64,000 nt of DNA, from contig JAOARY010000021.1 in assembly GCA_025210335.1 (NCBI GenBank), positions 1 to 64,000 of the forward strand. Direction: 5' to 3'. The DNA is from Peptostreptococcaceae bacterium. GTDB lineage: Bacteria; Bacillota; Clostridia; Peptostreptococcales; Peptostreptococcaceae. Below are positions 17,936-27,611 of the stretch, in pieces. The notes under the pieces are model-generated. The model saw nothing but the letters and a program-made list of their open reading frames with translations. It ran no database searches and was not told the DNA's origin. Position 1 is the stretch's first letter. Each line of letters opens with the position of its first letter. The position numbers and the translations under genes are program-made.

Positions 17936-18919
17936 TTATGATGTTTCTATTTCACAACGATAATCTGTTACACTCATACCTGTCCATACCTTAAACGCTC
18001 TTGATAATGACTTTGCATCTGAATAATTTACCAAAAAAGCAATTTCATCTAAATTCATATTCATTTTAAGATAATTTCTTACCATCAATTCTCTTGTATG
18101 ATTTAATTGTTCATTAAATGTTGTATTTTCTTCTTTTAATCTTCTTTGTAAAGTTCTTTTACTTATACCTAATTCATATGAAATTTTTTGTACATCACTA
18201 AAACCAGATGGTAAAAGTTTTAATAATGTCTTTCTAACTGTAGCCGAAAAACTCTTATCAACTTCCATTTCCTTCAATCTTTGATTTAACTCACCTTCTA
18301 AATACTCCCACATTCTATTATTCTTTGTGATAAATGGCTTCATCAAATCTGATTTTTTAAAAACAATCTCATTGGCCTTATCTATTACAGATGGTTCTAA
18401 ATTGAAATATTTTATTGCATCAACAGGATAGTTTGTTGACCCAATAATTTTTTGTGGCATCAAAGATTCATCGCCTGTTCCTTTTCTAATTATTGATAGA
18501 ATACTAATTTGAGCATGTATAGACATCATTGATGGTACCGATGATCCATCATTATATGAATATGATATAGACACAAAATCATCCTTTTCTGTTACAGTCA
18601 TCTGTATTGGTGCTAAAATTTTTTTGAATTTTGAAATTCTTTTAATACATTCCAAACCATTTTGTGCACACAAACCAGCAAAAAATTCTGGATTGAATGA
18701 AGCAATGGAATCTACTTTAGATATTTCTACTAAAAATTCTCCCTTCATATACTTATCTACTACCTCTATTAGCTTTTTGTATTGATCTGTATTAAGCACA
18801 AAATTATTGTTGTTAACTACTCCACTTGGAATGCCTGCCTCATTTAAGATTATTTCTATCTCGATATTCATACTTTCAAATATTTTTTTATTATCATTTA
18901 AATTCACATTATAAAACAA
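17936..18919 (-). CDS. AraC family transcriptional regulator
   Basis: This regulator has an N-terminal sensing half (about 1-210) of the OruR/ArgR-type AraC subfamily and two C-terminal helix-turn-helix units near 225-325 (KISYELGISKRTLQRRLKEE; LDEIAFLVNYSDAKSLSRAF, then WTGMSVTDYR). A GTG ending at 18928 opens the frame, but AGGAG directly abuts it. The TTG ending at 18919 is 8 bases from that site and is my preferred start. It likely controls the adjacent aldo/keto reductase. The ligand is unknown. Confidence 0.88.
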   Translation of the reverse strand: MFYNVNLNDNKKIFESMNIEIEIILNEAGIPSGVVNNNNFVLNTDQYKKLIEVVDKYMKGEFLVEISKVDSIASFNPEFFAGLCAQNGLECIKRISKFKKILAPIQMTVTEKDDFVSISYSYNDGSSVPSMMSIHAQISILSIIRKGTGDESLMPQKIIGSTNYPVDAIKYFNLEPSVIDKANEIVFKKSDLMKPFITKNNRMWEYLEGELNQRLKEMEVDKSFSATVRKTLLKLLPSGFSDVQKISYELGISKRTLQRRLKEENTTFNEQLNHTRELMVRNYLKMNMNLDEIAFLVNYSDAKSLSRAFKVWTGMSVTDYRCEIETS

Positions 18920-19072
18920 ATTTATCACTCCTAACTACTTTTCTAAAGCAACACAAATCTGTATTTTTATTTTTTTCATCTATCCATAATTTTTTTCTAA
19001 CCATTTTATAACCTAGATAACTTATAAAATCAAATTCTTTATTTATTAACCAAACAACTATGATAATATAAG

Positions 19073-19099
19073 TATACCAATAAAAAAAGATATACTTAA
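19073..19099. promoter_or_regulatory. Inverted repeat upstream of the AraC-type regulator gene
   Basis: AGTATA and TATACT arms (7 bp with the outer A/T) flank an AT spacer about 155 bases upstream of the regulator start. It may be an autoregulatory site. It is otherwise unsupported. Confidence 0.2.
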
Positions 19100-19149
19100 C
19101 TACAATATGTGCCAACGTATCATCAAATGACGCCAATTTATTTATTAAT

Positions 19150-19192
19150 AAAAGCAGTACAAAAATGATTTAATTCATCTTCATACTGCTTT
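19150..19192 (-). terminator. Terminator of the truncated TOPRIM-like gene
   Basis: AAAGCAGTA and TACTGCTTT arms on the minus strand, followed by TATTAATAAA. It resembles the hairpin after the CptN-like toxin at 20124-20165. Confidence 0.65.
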
Positions 19193-19219
19193 ATTAAGCA
19201 ATAGCTTATTTTAATTATT

Positions 19220-19954
19220 TTATTCTTCTAATTCTATCAATCCTAAATCTATAAAAGCAAAACATAATAAACTTAATACTTTGTAAACACTATTGTTACT
19301 ATAGTATAATTCTTGGTATTCAAATATCTTTTTGTTAACATCTTTAAAATAATCTAAATCCCAGCTTTTAATACCAATATCATCTAATGCTAAAAACATT
19401 TCAAAAGCAGCTTTCGCTAATGATTTTTCATTAATCCTTTGGTTTGACAAATTATTTTTATTCAAATATGCTTTAATTTCACTCCCTAATTCATATTCTA
19501 ACTTAAAGCATTCATCCTTAAAATTTGAAATCGTAAAACTTTCAATAGCAGGATAACTTAAAAGCAATAAACCCGCTTGATTAAAATCATCATTATCACG
19601 AGAATTCCCCAACTTTTGTATCAAATCTCTAATTAACGCACTATCTGTATTTGATTTTACATCTCTATCAAATATATAAAAAATGGTTGCTTTATCAACA
19701 GGAAAATTATAATTATTAATAAGATCTAAAAATAAATTATCTAAATATCCATTTGCATCATATACTTGTTTAATATTAGATTCCTCTGTATTAATTACAA
19801 AAACAGAAGAAGTAGGATTCTCTTGTTTGTTTATAGGTCTATATTTTCCGGTTGTATGATTTTTGGTGTTGGTGAAATATCCAACACTTATTTTTTTTAC
19901 AAAAAATAGATATTTAGCGCAAAATCCTAGTATGATATAATCACCTAAAATCAC
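19220..19954 (-). pseudogene. TOPRIM/RloB-like protein, probably N-terminally truncated
   Basis: The frame is open for 244 codons, but residues about 17-33 are translated from a terminator hairpin that also occurs at 406-437. The first 35 residues are therefore junk and the true N-terminus appears lost. From residue 36 on it looks like a real protein: FVINTEESN, IFYIFDRDVKSN (a DxD acidic motif as in TOPRIM folds), then LLLLSYPAIESFTISNF, which resembles the pattern after the DxD motif in RloB-like proteins. The upstream TOPRIM glutamate motif is absent, as expected for a truncation. No ribosome site precedes it. The family call is tentative. Confidence 0.45.
19866..19898 (+). repeat. Second copy of the MgtC-gene terminator element
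   Basis: GTGTTGG-TGAAATAT-CCAACAC followed by TTATTTTTTTT. About 38 bases (from about 19857) match the element at 397-437 with a couple of changes. There is no gene upstream on the plus strand, so it marks an old rearrangement or a mobile hairpin. Confidence 0.75.
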
Positions 19955-20123
19955 ATTAATAAGTGAACTAAATATCTAATAACAATTAGATATTTAATTT
20001 ACTAAATTTAAAAGAAAAAAATTTGATTTTTAATTAAGAATTTTGTGTTGATAAAAAAATAAAAAATATAACATGTGCATTTTTTCAAGCTACACTTACC
20101 TAATTTCAGCCATCAACAAAATA

Positions 20124-20165
20124 AAGGTAGCATAAAAATGAGTTTTCTCATTTTCATACTACCTT
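20124..20165 (-). terminator. Terminator after the CptN-like toxin gene
   Basis: On the minus strand AAGGTAGTATGAAAATGAG pairs almost perfectly with the following CTCATTTTTATGCTACCTT, then TTATTTTG. The remaining bases of the gap 19955-20258 hold nothing I can name. Confidence 0.75.
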
Positions 20166-20258
20166 CAAAGATTACATTATTTTCTTGCTAAAAGTCTTTA
20201 CCAAAACCACTTTACAAAAAACCATATTACTTAGTTCTATTTTTATAAAATCAAATTA

Positions 20259-20753
20259 TTATATTTCATTTATCTCTTTTATTAATTCTTTTTCTATATT
20301 AATAACATCTGGAAAAATCAGCTTTCTACCTTGTCTATGAAGAGTTAATACTTTTTTAGCTTTTTTTATTAATTCCTTTTTTGTATCATCACTAACTTGA
20401 ACAGGAGTATCGTTATTCCTTGAATCAACATAAATACTCTTTAAATACTTAGGTGTGCAAGGACACATATTTTGTATCAAAAAAGCCTTTTTCCTACCTA
20501 GAACCTCACCAAATACAATAGTATCACATCTACGATTTTTTTTTACTTTATATTCATATATAGATTTAAACTTATCAACCTTTGATGATATTGGAATTAG
20601 CCATATTAATCCTGTTCTTTTATCTTTGAATGAATAAAAGCAAGGTCTATCATTTAATTCTTTGCCTTTAGACTCCTTATTCCCCATAAGATTTTTATCA
20701 ACATATGTATTAAAATATTCATCCTTTAAAAAATAAAATTTACCTACTGACAT
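20259..20753 (-). CDS. Type III toxin-antitoxin toxin, CptN/ToxN-like endoribonuclease
   Basis: The start is the ATG ending at 20753 (164 residues, MSVGKFYFLKDEYF), 5 bases after GGAGG; an earlier in-frame TTG lies on the ribosome site itself. The sequence fits the CptIN branch of type III toxins: RPCFYSFKD, GLIWLIPISSKVDKF, CDTIVFGEVLGRKKAFLIQNM, and a C-terminal helix KAKKVLTLHRQGRKLIFPDV. These toxins cut RNA and are held inactive by a repeat RNA. The gene context proves the point independently: two tandem 47-base repeats and a terminator lie directly upstream on the same strand. A role in plasmid-like maintenance or phage defence is inferred. Confidence 0.85.
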   Translation of the reverse strand: MSVGKFYFLKDEYFNTYVDKNLMGNKESKGKELNDRPCFYSFKDKRTGLIWLIPISSKVDKFKSIYEYKVKKNRRCDTIVFGEVLGRKKAFLIQNMCPCTPKYLKSIYVDSRNNDTPVQVSDDTKKELIKKAKKVLTLHRQGRKLIFPDVINIEKELIKEINEI

Positions 20754-20769
20754 TTTCTCCTCCAAAAAT

Positions 20770-20800
20770 AAAACCCTGTCTAAAAACTAGACAGGGTTTT
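20770..20800 (-). terminator. Terminator between antitoxin RNA and toxin gene
   Basis: AAAACCCTGTCTA and TAGACAGGGTTTT form a 13-bp perfect stem with a TTTTATTTT tail, 18 bases upstream of the toxin start codon. In type III loci this leaky terminator sets the excess of antitoxin RNA over toxin mRNA. Confidence 0.9.
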
Positions 20801-20804
20801 AAAA

Positions 20805-20898
20805 CATTTGTACTCGACATCTTATTAGTCGCATTGCCGAGAAGCGACAAACATTTGTACTCGACATCTTATTAGTCGCATTATCGAGAAGCGACAAA
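20805..20898 (-). ncRNA. Type III antitoxin RNA: two 47-base tandem pseudoknot repeats
   Basis: Units 20852-20898 and 20805-20851 differ at two adjacent bases. Read on the minus strand, each has GTCGC...GCGAC (5 bp). Its loop holds CTCGA (or CTCGG), which pairs with the downstream TCGAG, making an H-type pseudoknot. TTTGT and ACAAA close each unit. The A-to-G change in the second unit keeps the pairing as G-U. Unit length is close to that of CptI-type antitoxins. Confidence 0.88.
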
Positions 20899-20922
20899 TA
20901 TTTGATACTTATTATTAATTTA

Positions 20923-20951
20923 ATTGTATCATATTTTTTTTAATTTATCAA
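20923..20951 (-). promoter_or_regulatory. Promoter of the type III toxin-antitoxin locus
   Basis: TTGATA, a 17-base spacer and TACAAT on the minus strand, 25 bases upstream of the first repeat and just past the guaA stop codon. It gives the locus its own transcript. Confidence 0.8.
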
Positions 20952-20970
20952 ACCCTATTAGGCTAATATA

Positions 20971-22509
20971 TTACTCCCACTCAATAGTTCCTGGAGGCTT
21001 AGAAGTTATATCATAAACTACTCTATTAACTCCCTCAACTTCATTAACTATTCTATTTGATATCTTTTCTAATACATCATAAGGCATCTTGTACCAATCC
21101 GAAGTCATACCATCAGAAGAAGTAACTGCTCTTATACCTACCAAATAAGCATAAGTTCTTTCGTCACCCATAACACCAACAGTCTTAACGTCTGGAAGTG
21201 TAGCAAAAGCTTGCCATATTTCGCTATATAGATTTTCTTCCTTTAATACATCCATATATATAGCATCTGCTTCTCTTAATATATCTAGCTTTTCTTTATC
21301 TACATCGCCAATTACTCTTATGCCAAGACCTGGTCCTGGGAATGGATGTCTATATATTAGATCCTTCGGTATTCCTAGTTCCAATCCTAACTTTCTTACT
21401 TCATCCTTAAATAAATCTCTTAATGGTTCCACTATTTCAAATTCAATATCTTCTGGAAGACCACCAACATTATGATGTGATTTGATAGTTGATGCTCCAC
21501 TATCTCCAGCACCACTTTCTATTATATCTGGGTAAATAGTTCCTTGAACTAAGAAATCTATCTTTCCTAATTTATTAGACTCAGCTTCAAACACTCTAAT
21601 AAATTCTTCTCCTATTATCTTTCTTTTTGCTTCTGGCTCTTTTACACCTTGTAATTTATCTAAGAATCTATCTTGAGCATTAACTCTTATAAGATTCATT
21701 TTTATTCTATTAGTGAATATATCTTCAACTTGATCTCCTTCATCTTTTCTTAAAAGACCATGGTCTACAAATATACAAGTTAAGTTATCTCCAACAGCTC
21801 TATGAACTAAAGTTGCAGCTACTGATGAATCAACTCCACCTGATAAAGCACATAATACTTTTTTATCTTTTAATTTTTCCTTTAATTTAGCAACTTGCTC
21901 TTCTATGAAATTATCCATAGTCCAGTTACCTTCAACCTTACAAGCATTATAAAGGAAGTTTCTTAACATATCAGAACCATTTATACTGTGTTCAACTTCT
22001 GGATGGAATTGAACTGCATATAGATTCTTTTCTTTATTTTCTAATGCTGCTACTGGACAATCTTTTGTGTACGAAGTTATTTTAAATCCTTCTGGAGCTC
22101 TTGATATATGGTCAGTATGACTCATCCAACAAATATTTTCAGACTTTATTCCTTCAAATAATAAAGCGTCTTTTTCATATGTTATGTTAGTCTTTCCGTA
22201 TTCCTTCTTATTAGCTCTTTTTACTTCTCCGCCAAGTAAATGAGTCATAAGTTGTGCTCCATAACAAATTCCTAATATAGGTATATTAAGTTCAAATATT
22301 TCTTTATCTAAAGTAGGTGCTCCTTCTCCATAAACTGATGAAGGTCCTCCTGTAAATATTATTCCTTTAGGATTCTTTGCTTTGATTTCTTCAAGTGGTG
22401 TTTTGTATGATAATATTTCACAATATACATTTAAATCTCTTACTCTTCTAGCTATTAATTGGTTATATTGTCCACCAAAATCTATAATTAAAACTAATTC
22501 CTTATTCAT
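20971..22509 (-). CDS. guaA: GMP synthase, glutamine-hydrolysing (GuaA)
   Basis: This 512-residue enzyme converts XMP to GMP. The N-terminal glutamine amidotransferase has the nucleophile in [11 protein letters not shown] and the His/Glu pair in [10 protein letters not shown]. The ATP pyrophosphatase loop is [15 protein letters not shown] near residue 225. The C-terminal dimerisation domain ends in the invariant [10 protein letters not shown]. It lies one base after guaB, with GGAGGG overlapping the guaB end, so it shares the guaB riboswitch transcript. Confidence 0.98.
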   Translation of the reverse strand: MNKELVLIIDFGGQYNQLIARRVRDLNVYCEILSYKTPLEEIKAKNPKGIIFTGGPSSVYGEGAPTLDKEIFELNIPILGICYGAQLMTHLLGGEVKRANKKEYGKTNITYEKDALLFEGIKSENICWMSHTDHISRAPEGFKITSYTKDCPVAALENKEKNLYAVQFHPEVEHSINGSDMLRNFLYNACKVEGNWTMDNFIEEQVAKLKEKLKDKKVLCALSGGVDSSVAATLVHRAVGDNLTCIFVDHGLLRKDEGDQVEDIFTNRIKMNLIRVNAQDRFLDKLQGVKEPEAKRKIIGEEFIRVFEAESNKLGKIDFLVQGTIYPDIIESGAGDSGASTIKSHHNVGGLPEDIEFEIVEPLRDLFKDEVRKLGLELGIPKDLIYRHPFPGPGLGIRVIGDVDKEKLDILREADAIYMDVLKEENLYSEIWQAFATLPDVKTVGVMGDERTYAYLVGIRAVTSSDGMTSDWYKMPYDVLEKISNRIVNEVEGVNRVVYDITSKPPGTIEWE

Positions 22510-22510
22510 A

Positions 22511-23998
<1,488 letters not shown>

Positions 23999-24045
23999 CT
24001 ATTATAATAATTATCTTTATTTACAAATCATAAACATATTATATT

Positions 24046-24112
24046 AAAAAAACTCATAAACTCACCACAATGCTTTTAAATCTCTTAAGCCCTAGGTGAA
24101 TTTATGAGTTTT
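24046..24112 (-). terminator. Riboswitch-controlled terminator before guaB
   Basis: ACTCATAAA-TCACC and GGTGA-TTTATGAGT form a long stem with one mismatch, followed by seven T on the minus strand. The 3' strand of the aptamer P1 (GGGTGGA) can pair with the TCACC of the left arm, giving an antiterminator. Ligand binding should favour termination. Confidence 0.85.
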
Positions 24113-24224
24113 TATTCAAACAAAAATAATTTAGATATAACAAAAAATTTATATGTATTAACTCATACAGATATTTTTTTATTAATTTTCTTATTTTAAT
24201 CAAATATATAAAACTTAAAAATCC

Positions 24225-24293
24225 ACCCATAGCTTAGAAATTTTCGGTTTCTTTGTAGAGACATTCAATCCATATTATTGAACATATATGGGT
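24225..24293 (-). ncRNA. Purine riboswitch aptamer upstream of guaBA
   Basis: On the minus strand P1 is ACCCATA/TATGGGT, P2 is TTCAAT/ATTGAA with the AATATGG loop, J2/3 holds GTCTCTAC, and the P3 loop is CCGAAAA. The base before TATG is C, predicting guanine or hypoxanthine specificity. As in the pbuG aptamer, the 3' junction reads AGC before TATG. Confidence 0.88.
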
Positions 24294-24343
24294 TTTTTAT
24301 TTTTTATAATACTTTGTATTCATTTTTTTATTTATTGATGTAT

Positions 24344-24372
24344 AATCTAACAAAAATCTTTTTTAAAGTCAA
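24344..24372 (-). promoter_or_regulatory. Promoter of guaBA
   Basis: TTGACT, a 17-base spacer and TAGATT on the minus strand, about 50 bases upstream of the aptamer and just beyond the larC stop. Confidence 0.7.
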
Positions 24373-24384
24373 TAGTTTTTTTAA

Positions 24385-24807
24385 TTATTTCTTTTTACTG
24401 AATTGTCTGTAAAAATCCTTAACCTTGTATTTTATTTCATCGTAGACTTCCATAAGTGGTATATTAAAATTTTTAGATATTTCTTTGCACTCTTCATATT
24501 CTGGCGTATATCTTAATAATTTTTTATCTTTATAAATCATTTTCACACTTACATTTCCATATTTTGTTTTGAATTTTATTATTTTTCTTTCTAAAATTTT
24601 TCTTTTTATTTCATGATATCTAAGTCCAATTGTTGAAGTTTCATTTAGTATAAATTCACATATATTATCCAAATCTTTTCCATCACAGATTACATTTAAT
24701 TTGTATGCAGGTCTGTTTTTTTTCATAAAAATAGATTCACAATATACATCTAATGCATTTAAATCAAATAGATGTTCAAATACAAATGAATATATTTCGC
24801 TACTCAT
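24385..24807 (-). CDS. larC: LarC C-terminal part (LarC2), read by -1 frameshift from LarC1
   Basis: This frame encodes the C-terminal domain of LarC, the CTP-dependent cyclometallase that inserts nickel into the pincer cofactor of lactate racemase. The conserved entry segment continues upstream of this ATG without a start codon: EELYEISANIDDMSSEIY is encoded from about 24843 onward in this frame. The ATG at 24807 is thus inside the domain and has no ribosome site. It should be made only as a LarC1-LarC2 fusion after slippage on the A run at 24844-24853. Confidence 0.85.
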   Translation of the reverse strand: MSSEIYSFVFEHLFDLNALDVYCESIFMKKNRPAYKLNVICDGKDLDNICEFILNETSTIGLRYHEIKRKILERKIIKFKTKYGNVSVKMIYKDKKLLRYTPEYEECKEISKNFNIPLMEVYDEIKYKVKDFYRQFSKKK

Positions 24808-24824
24808 ATCATCTATATTTGCAC

Positions 24825-25595
24825 TTATTTCATATAATTCTTCTTTTTTTTTTGCTCTATTAAAACAGCTCTTAACATATTTGGTATAGGAAGTTCCTTA
24901 TTTCCAAGTCCATAACCAATTCTATTTACAGAGTAGTCCTCAGATTCTAATATTCCACTACTCAAGGCTTTTATTATACCTGCTCCAGTTGGCGTTGTAA
25001 GTTCGCTTTCTATTTGTGTGAATTTAACCTCATAACCTCTTAAAATTTCTATTGTTGCAGGAGCTGGAAGTGGCATAAATCCATGGTCACATTTTACAAA
25101 TCCTTTTCCAAATGGAATAGGTGTTGAATATATCTTATCTATAGAAAGCATATCTACTAAAATAGCAGTTCCTACAATATCTACAATAGAATCGACTGCT
25201 CCAACTTCATGGAAATGAATCTTATCTATTGTCGTTCCATGTACTTTTGCTTCTGCTTTTCCTATTTGTTCAAATATTTTTTTTGATAATGCTTTTGCAT
25301 TTTTTGATATTTTACTTTCATCTATTATCTTATAAATATCTGCTAGATGTCTTCCATGATGATGCTCATGTTCATCTTCATGGTGATGATGTTCTTTTAA
25401 AATAACATCTACATTCGTTCCTTCAATTCCACTTACTTTTTTCTTTTCTATTTTAAGTTCAAATTCATTTTTTATTGATAATTTATTTATTTCATCCAAA
25501 AATATTTCTTTGTCTACACCTAAATCAAGTAATGCCCCTAAGGTCATATCACCGGAAATTCCTGTATTACATTGAAAATATAATATTTTTTTCAT
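24825..25595 (-). CDS. larC: Nickel pincer cofactor biosynthesis protein LarC, N-terminal part (LarC1)
   Basis: The start is the ATG ending at 25595 (MKKILYFQCNTGISGDM), after GGGGTG; three earlier codons begin with GTG inside that site. The domain has a histidine-rich loop near residue 75 (KEHHHHEDEHEHHHGRH) suited to nickel, then FHEVGAVDSIVDIVGT and LPAPATIEIL. The zero frame stops after EQKKKKNYMK. Ten consecutive A (24844-24853) include A-AAA-AAG, a classic -1 slippery heptamer, and LarC in lactobacilli is known to be made by frameshifting. LarB is upstream; larA and larE are not in the window. Confidence 0.92.
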   Translation of the reverse strand: MKKILYFQCNTGISGDMTLGALLDLGVDKEIFLDEINKLSIKNEFELKIEKKKVSGIEGTNVDVILKEHHHHEDEHEHHHGRHLADIYKIIDESKISKNAKALSKKIFEQIGKAEAKVHGTTIDKIHFHEVGAVDSIVDIVGTAILVDMLSIDKIYSTPIPFGKGFVKCDHGFMPLPAPATIEILRGYEVKFTQIESELTTPTGAGIIKALSSGILESEDYSVNRIGYGLGNKELPIPNMLRAVLIEQKKKKNYMK

Positions 25596-25606
25596 ATTAA
25601 TCACCC

Positions 25607-26347
25607 CTATAATTTATTCATCATGCTTGCTAGATATCCAGCACCAAAACCATTGTCAATATTCACTACTGATATTCCCGATGCACAACTATTAATCATA
25701 CATAACAATGCTGATACACCATTAAAATTAGCTCCATATCCAACAGATGTAGGTACTCCTATTACAGGAACATCCACAAGACCACCAACAACACTTGCTA
25801 AAGCACCCTCCATACCAGCAACGGCTATTATCACTCTAGCATCTCTTAATATATCTATATGATTAAAAAGTCTATGTATACCAGCAACTCCAACATCATA
25901 AACTCTTTTTACATCATTCCCAAAAAATTTAGCTGTATGATAGGCTTCATCGGCAACATTTATATCTGAAGTTCCACCTGTTACAACAACTACACTTCCT
26001 TTTTGATTTATATCTACTTTTTTATTGTATATTTTTATGATATTACAAGATTCTTCATATTCTATATTTTCATTTATATCTTTTATATATTCATATACAT
26101 CTTTATTTGTTCTCGTTATTAATATATTTGATTTTTTTTCATTCATAGAATTTGCTATCTTTTTTATATGTTCTTTGGTTTTTCCTTCTCCATATATTAC
26201 TTCTGGATAACCATTTCTAAGTGCTCTATGATGGTCAACTTTAGCAAAATCCAAATCTTCAAAAGGTAAATTTGATAAATCTTTTAATGCTTCTTCAACA
26301 GATTTTTCATCATTTTTCACTTGATTTAATATCTCTTTAATATCCAT
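25607..26347 (-). CDS. larB: LarB, nicotinic acid adenine dinucleotide carboxylase/hydrolase
   Basis: This 246-residue protein catalyses the first step of nickel pincer nucleotide synthesis: carboxylation of the NaAD pyridine ring and phosphoanhydride hydrolysis. It belongs to the PurE-related superfamily, with VVVTGGTSDINVADEAY, DVGVAGIHRLF and VGVPTSVGYGANFNG. The N-terminal segment DHHRALRNGYPEVIYGEGK is typical. GGGGG precedes the ATG. It is three bases from the larC frame and probably cotranscribed. Confidence 0.94.
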   Translation of the reverse strand: MDIKEILNQVKNDEKSVEEALKDLSNLPFEDLDFAKVDHHRALRNGYPEVIYGEGKTKEHIKKIANSMNEKKSNILITRTNKDVYEYIKDINENIEYEESCNIIKIYNKKVDINQKGSVVVVTGGTSDINVADEAYHTAKFFGNDVKRVYDVGVAGIHRLFNHIDILRDARVIIAVAGMEGALASVVGGLVDVPVIGVPTSVGYGANFNGVSALLCMINSCASGISVVNIDNGFGAGYLASMMNKL

Positions 26348-26409
26348 AAAATCCCCCAGTATTTTGACTTTCTTCTTATTTTCTTATCAAATATGAGTAA
26401 TAAAATCTA

Positions 26410-26685
26410 TTACTTTTCCAATATTTCATCTATTTTTCTATGTACATCTTCTCTTTCAAATCTTGATTTACATACCAAAAGCTCATTTTTACTTTTTAAA
26501 TTAGTTTTATCAGAACAATTACTAGTACATCCTGATACACAGATTATAAAATCATATGTTTTTTCTTCTATTACATTTTCGATATCTAAAATACCTTTGT
26601 ATTTTATTTTTAATTCATTTACAAATGAAACTCTACTATAACCCTCATTACAACCACCACAATATTTAATTCCTACTTCTTTCAT
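26410..26685 (-). CDS. Small conserved-type CGGCN protein, function unknown
   Basis: This 91-residue protein begins MKEVGIKYCGGCNEGYSR, a CxxC motif near a beta-strand that recalls thioredoxin-like or redox-metal proteins of anaerobes. A second cysteine cluster follows (CVSGCTSNCSD), then a charged C-terminal helix. Proteins with this CGGCNP-YDR-like start occur in many Clostridia without assigned function. It starts directly after the uracil-DNA glycosylase stop and is 62 bases upstream of larB, so it is in the same apparent operon. A link to nickel-cofactor assembly is only a guess. Confidence 0.7.
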   Translation of the reverse strand: MKEVGIKYCGGCNEGYSRVSFVNELKIKYKGILDIENVIEEKTYDFIICVSGCTSNCSDKTNLKSKNELLVCKSRFEREDVHRKIDEILEK

Positions 26686-27249
26686 CTAATCTCCCCTATT
26701 TAATTCATCATATAAATTTCTTAATTTTTTAAGATCCATAAATGCAGGTCTTTTTTTAGATTCATCTCTTAAGAGTGCTGCTGGATGATAGGATGGAATT
26801 ATATACAAATCACCTTTTTTGATTATATTACCTCTTTCTTTAGTTATTCTAAAATCATCTCTGATTATAACTTTACTAGCAACTGAACCAAGTAAGTATA
26901 TAATCTTTGGATTTATTATTTTTACTTGCCATCTTAAATAAGGTAAGCATGCTTTTATTTCATCTCCATTAGGATTTCTATTATTATCTGGTCTACATTT
27001 TACTATATTTGCAATATATATATCTTCTCTTTTTAAGTCTATTGATTTTAGCATTTTATCAAGAAGCTGTCCTGCCTTACCAACAAAAGGTCTTCCAGTC
27101 AAATCCTCATTTCTTCCAGGGCCTTCTCCTATAAACATTATATCTGCATTTTTATTTCCTTCTCCAAATACAACATTATGTCGTTTTTTACAAAGCTCAC
27201 ATTTGTAACAATTATTACAAATATCTTTTAATTCATTTAAATCATACAT
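26686..27249 (-). CDS. Uracil-DNA glycosylase, family 4 (4Fe-4S)
   Basis: This 187-residue DNA repair enzyme removes uracil from DNA. Four cysteines match the iron-sulphur ligands of family 4: CYKCELC near the N-terminus, VKCRPDNNRNP and IKACLPYLR. Motif A is GEGPGRNEDLTGRPFVGKAG, and the C-terminal motif is SYHPAALLRDE. Length fits the thermophile and Clostridium type. It appears to head the operon with the CGGCN protein, larB and larC. Confidence 0.93.
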   Translation of the reverse strand: MYDLNELKDICNNCYKCELCKKRHNVVFGEGNKNADIMFIGEGPGRNEDLTGRPFVGKAGQLLDKMLKSIDLKREDIYIANIVKCRPDNNRNPNGDEIKACLPYLRWQVKIINPKIIYLLGSVASKVIIRDDFRITKERGNIIKKGDLYIIPSYHPAALLRDESKKRPAFMDLKKLRNLYDELNRGD

Positions 27250-27406
27250 TCATTTCATCCTTTTTGACATAGTCTAATTGCTTTTGATGTATAATTTTAT
27301 ATACACTAAAAATTTTAACATAATATCTAATTAAAATAAACCAATTGACAAATGTTGAAAATAATTATTCAATAAACTAAATTTAAATAATTAAAAACAA
27401 CAAAAA

Positions 27407-27510
27407 AAGGGGCTGTCGCATTAAGAAATTTAGCTACATAATATTGTGTTATAAATTTTAAAATAATCACAATATTATATAGCATTTTTTCTTAGTAAAA
27501 CAGCTCCTCT
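27407..27510. repeat. Long imperfect inverted repeat, terminator or MITE-like element
   Basis: GGGGCTGTCGCATTAAGAA at the left faces TTCTTAGTAAAACAGCTCC at the right, with an inner perfect ATAATATTGTG/CACAATATTAT pair. An A run precedes it on the plus strand and T-rich sequence follows. It lies downstream of the amino-acid transporter operon and can end transcription in either direction. The GGGGCTGT ends resemble those of transposon remnants. The rest of 27250-27611 shows nothing further. Confidence 0.55.
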
Positions 27511-27611
27511 ACTATTTTTTATCAAATATATAAGATTATAAATATATAAATAAACTCAAATATCAAATATTTTTAAGATACTTCTTATTTTAAAAATATT
27601 TAATTAGAAAT

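Noticed and set aside
19105..19125. TTGGCACATATTGT on the minus strand as a sigma-54 promoter
   Set aside because: The spacing between TGGCAC and TTGT is three bases instead of five, and the AraC-type gene is not a typical sigma-54 target.
18909..19136. A 75-codon minus-strand frame upstream of the AraC-type gene
   Set aside because: It overlaps the regulator start, has no ribosome site and its product has no protein-like pattern.
20805..20898. Two direct repeats taken as a CRISPR array
   Set aside because: The copies touch with no spacer, there are only two, and no cas gene is near. The pseudoknot, terminator and toxin gene explain them.
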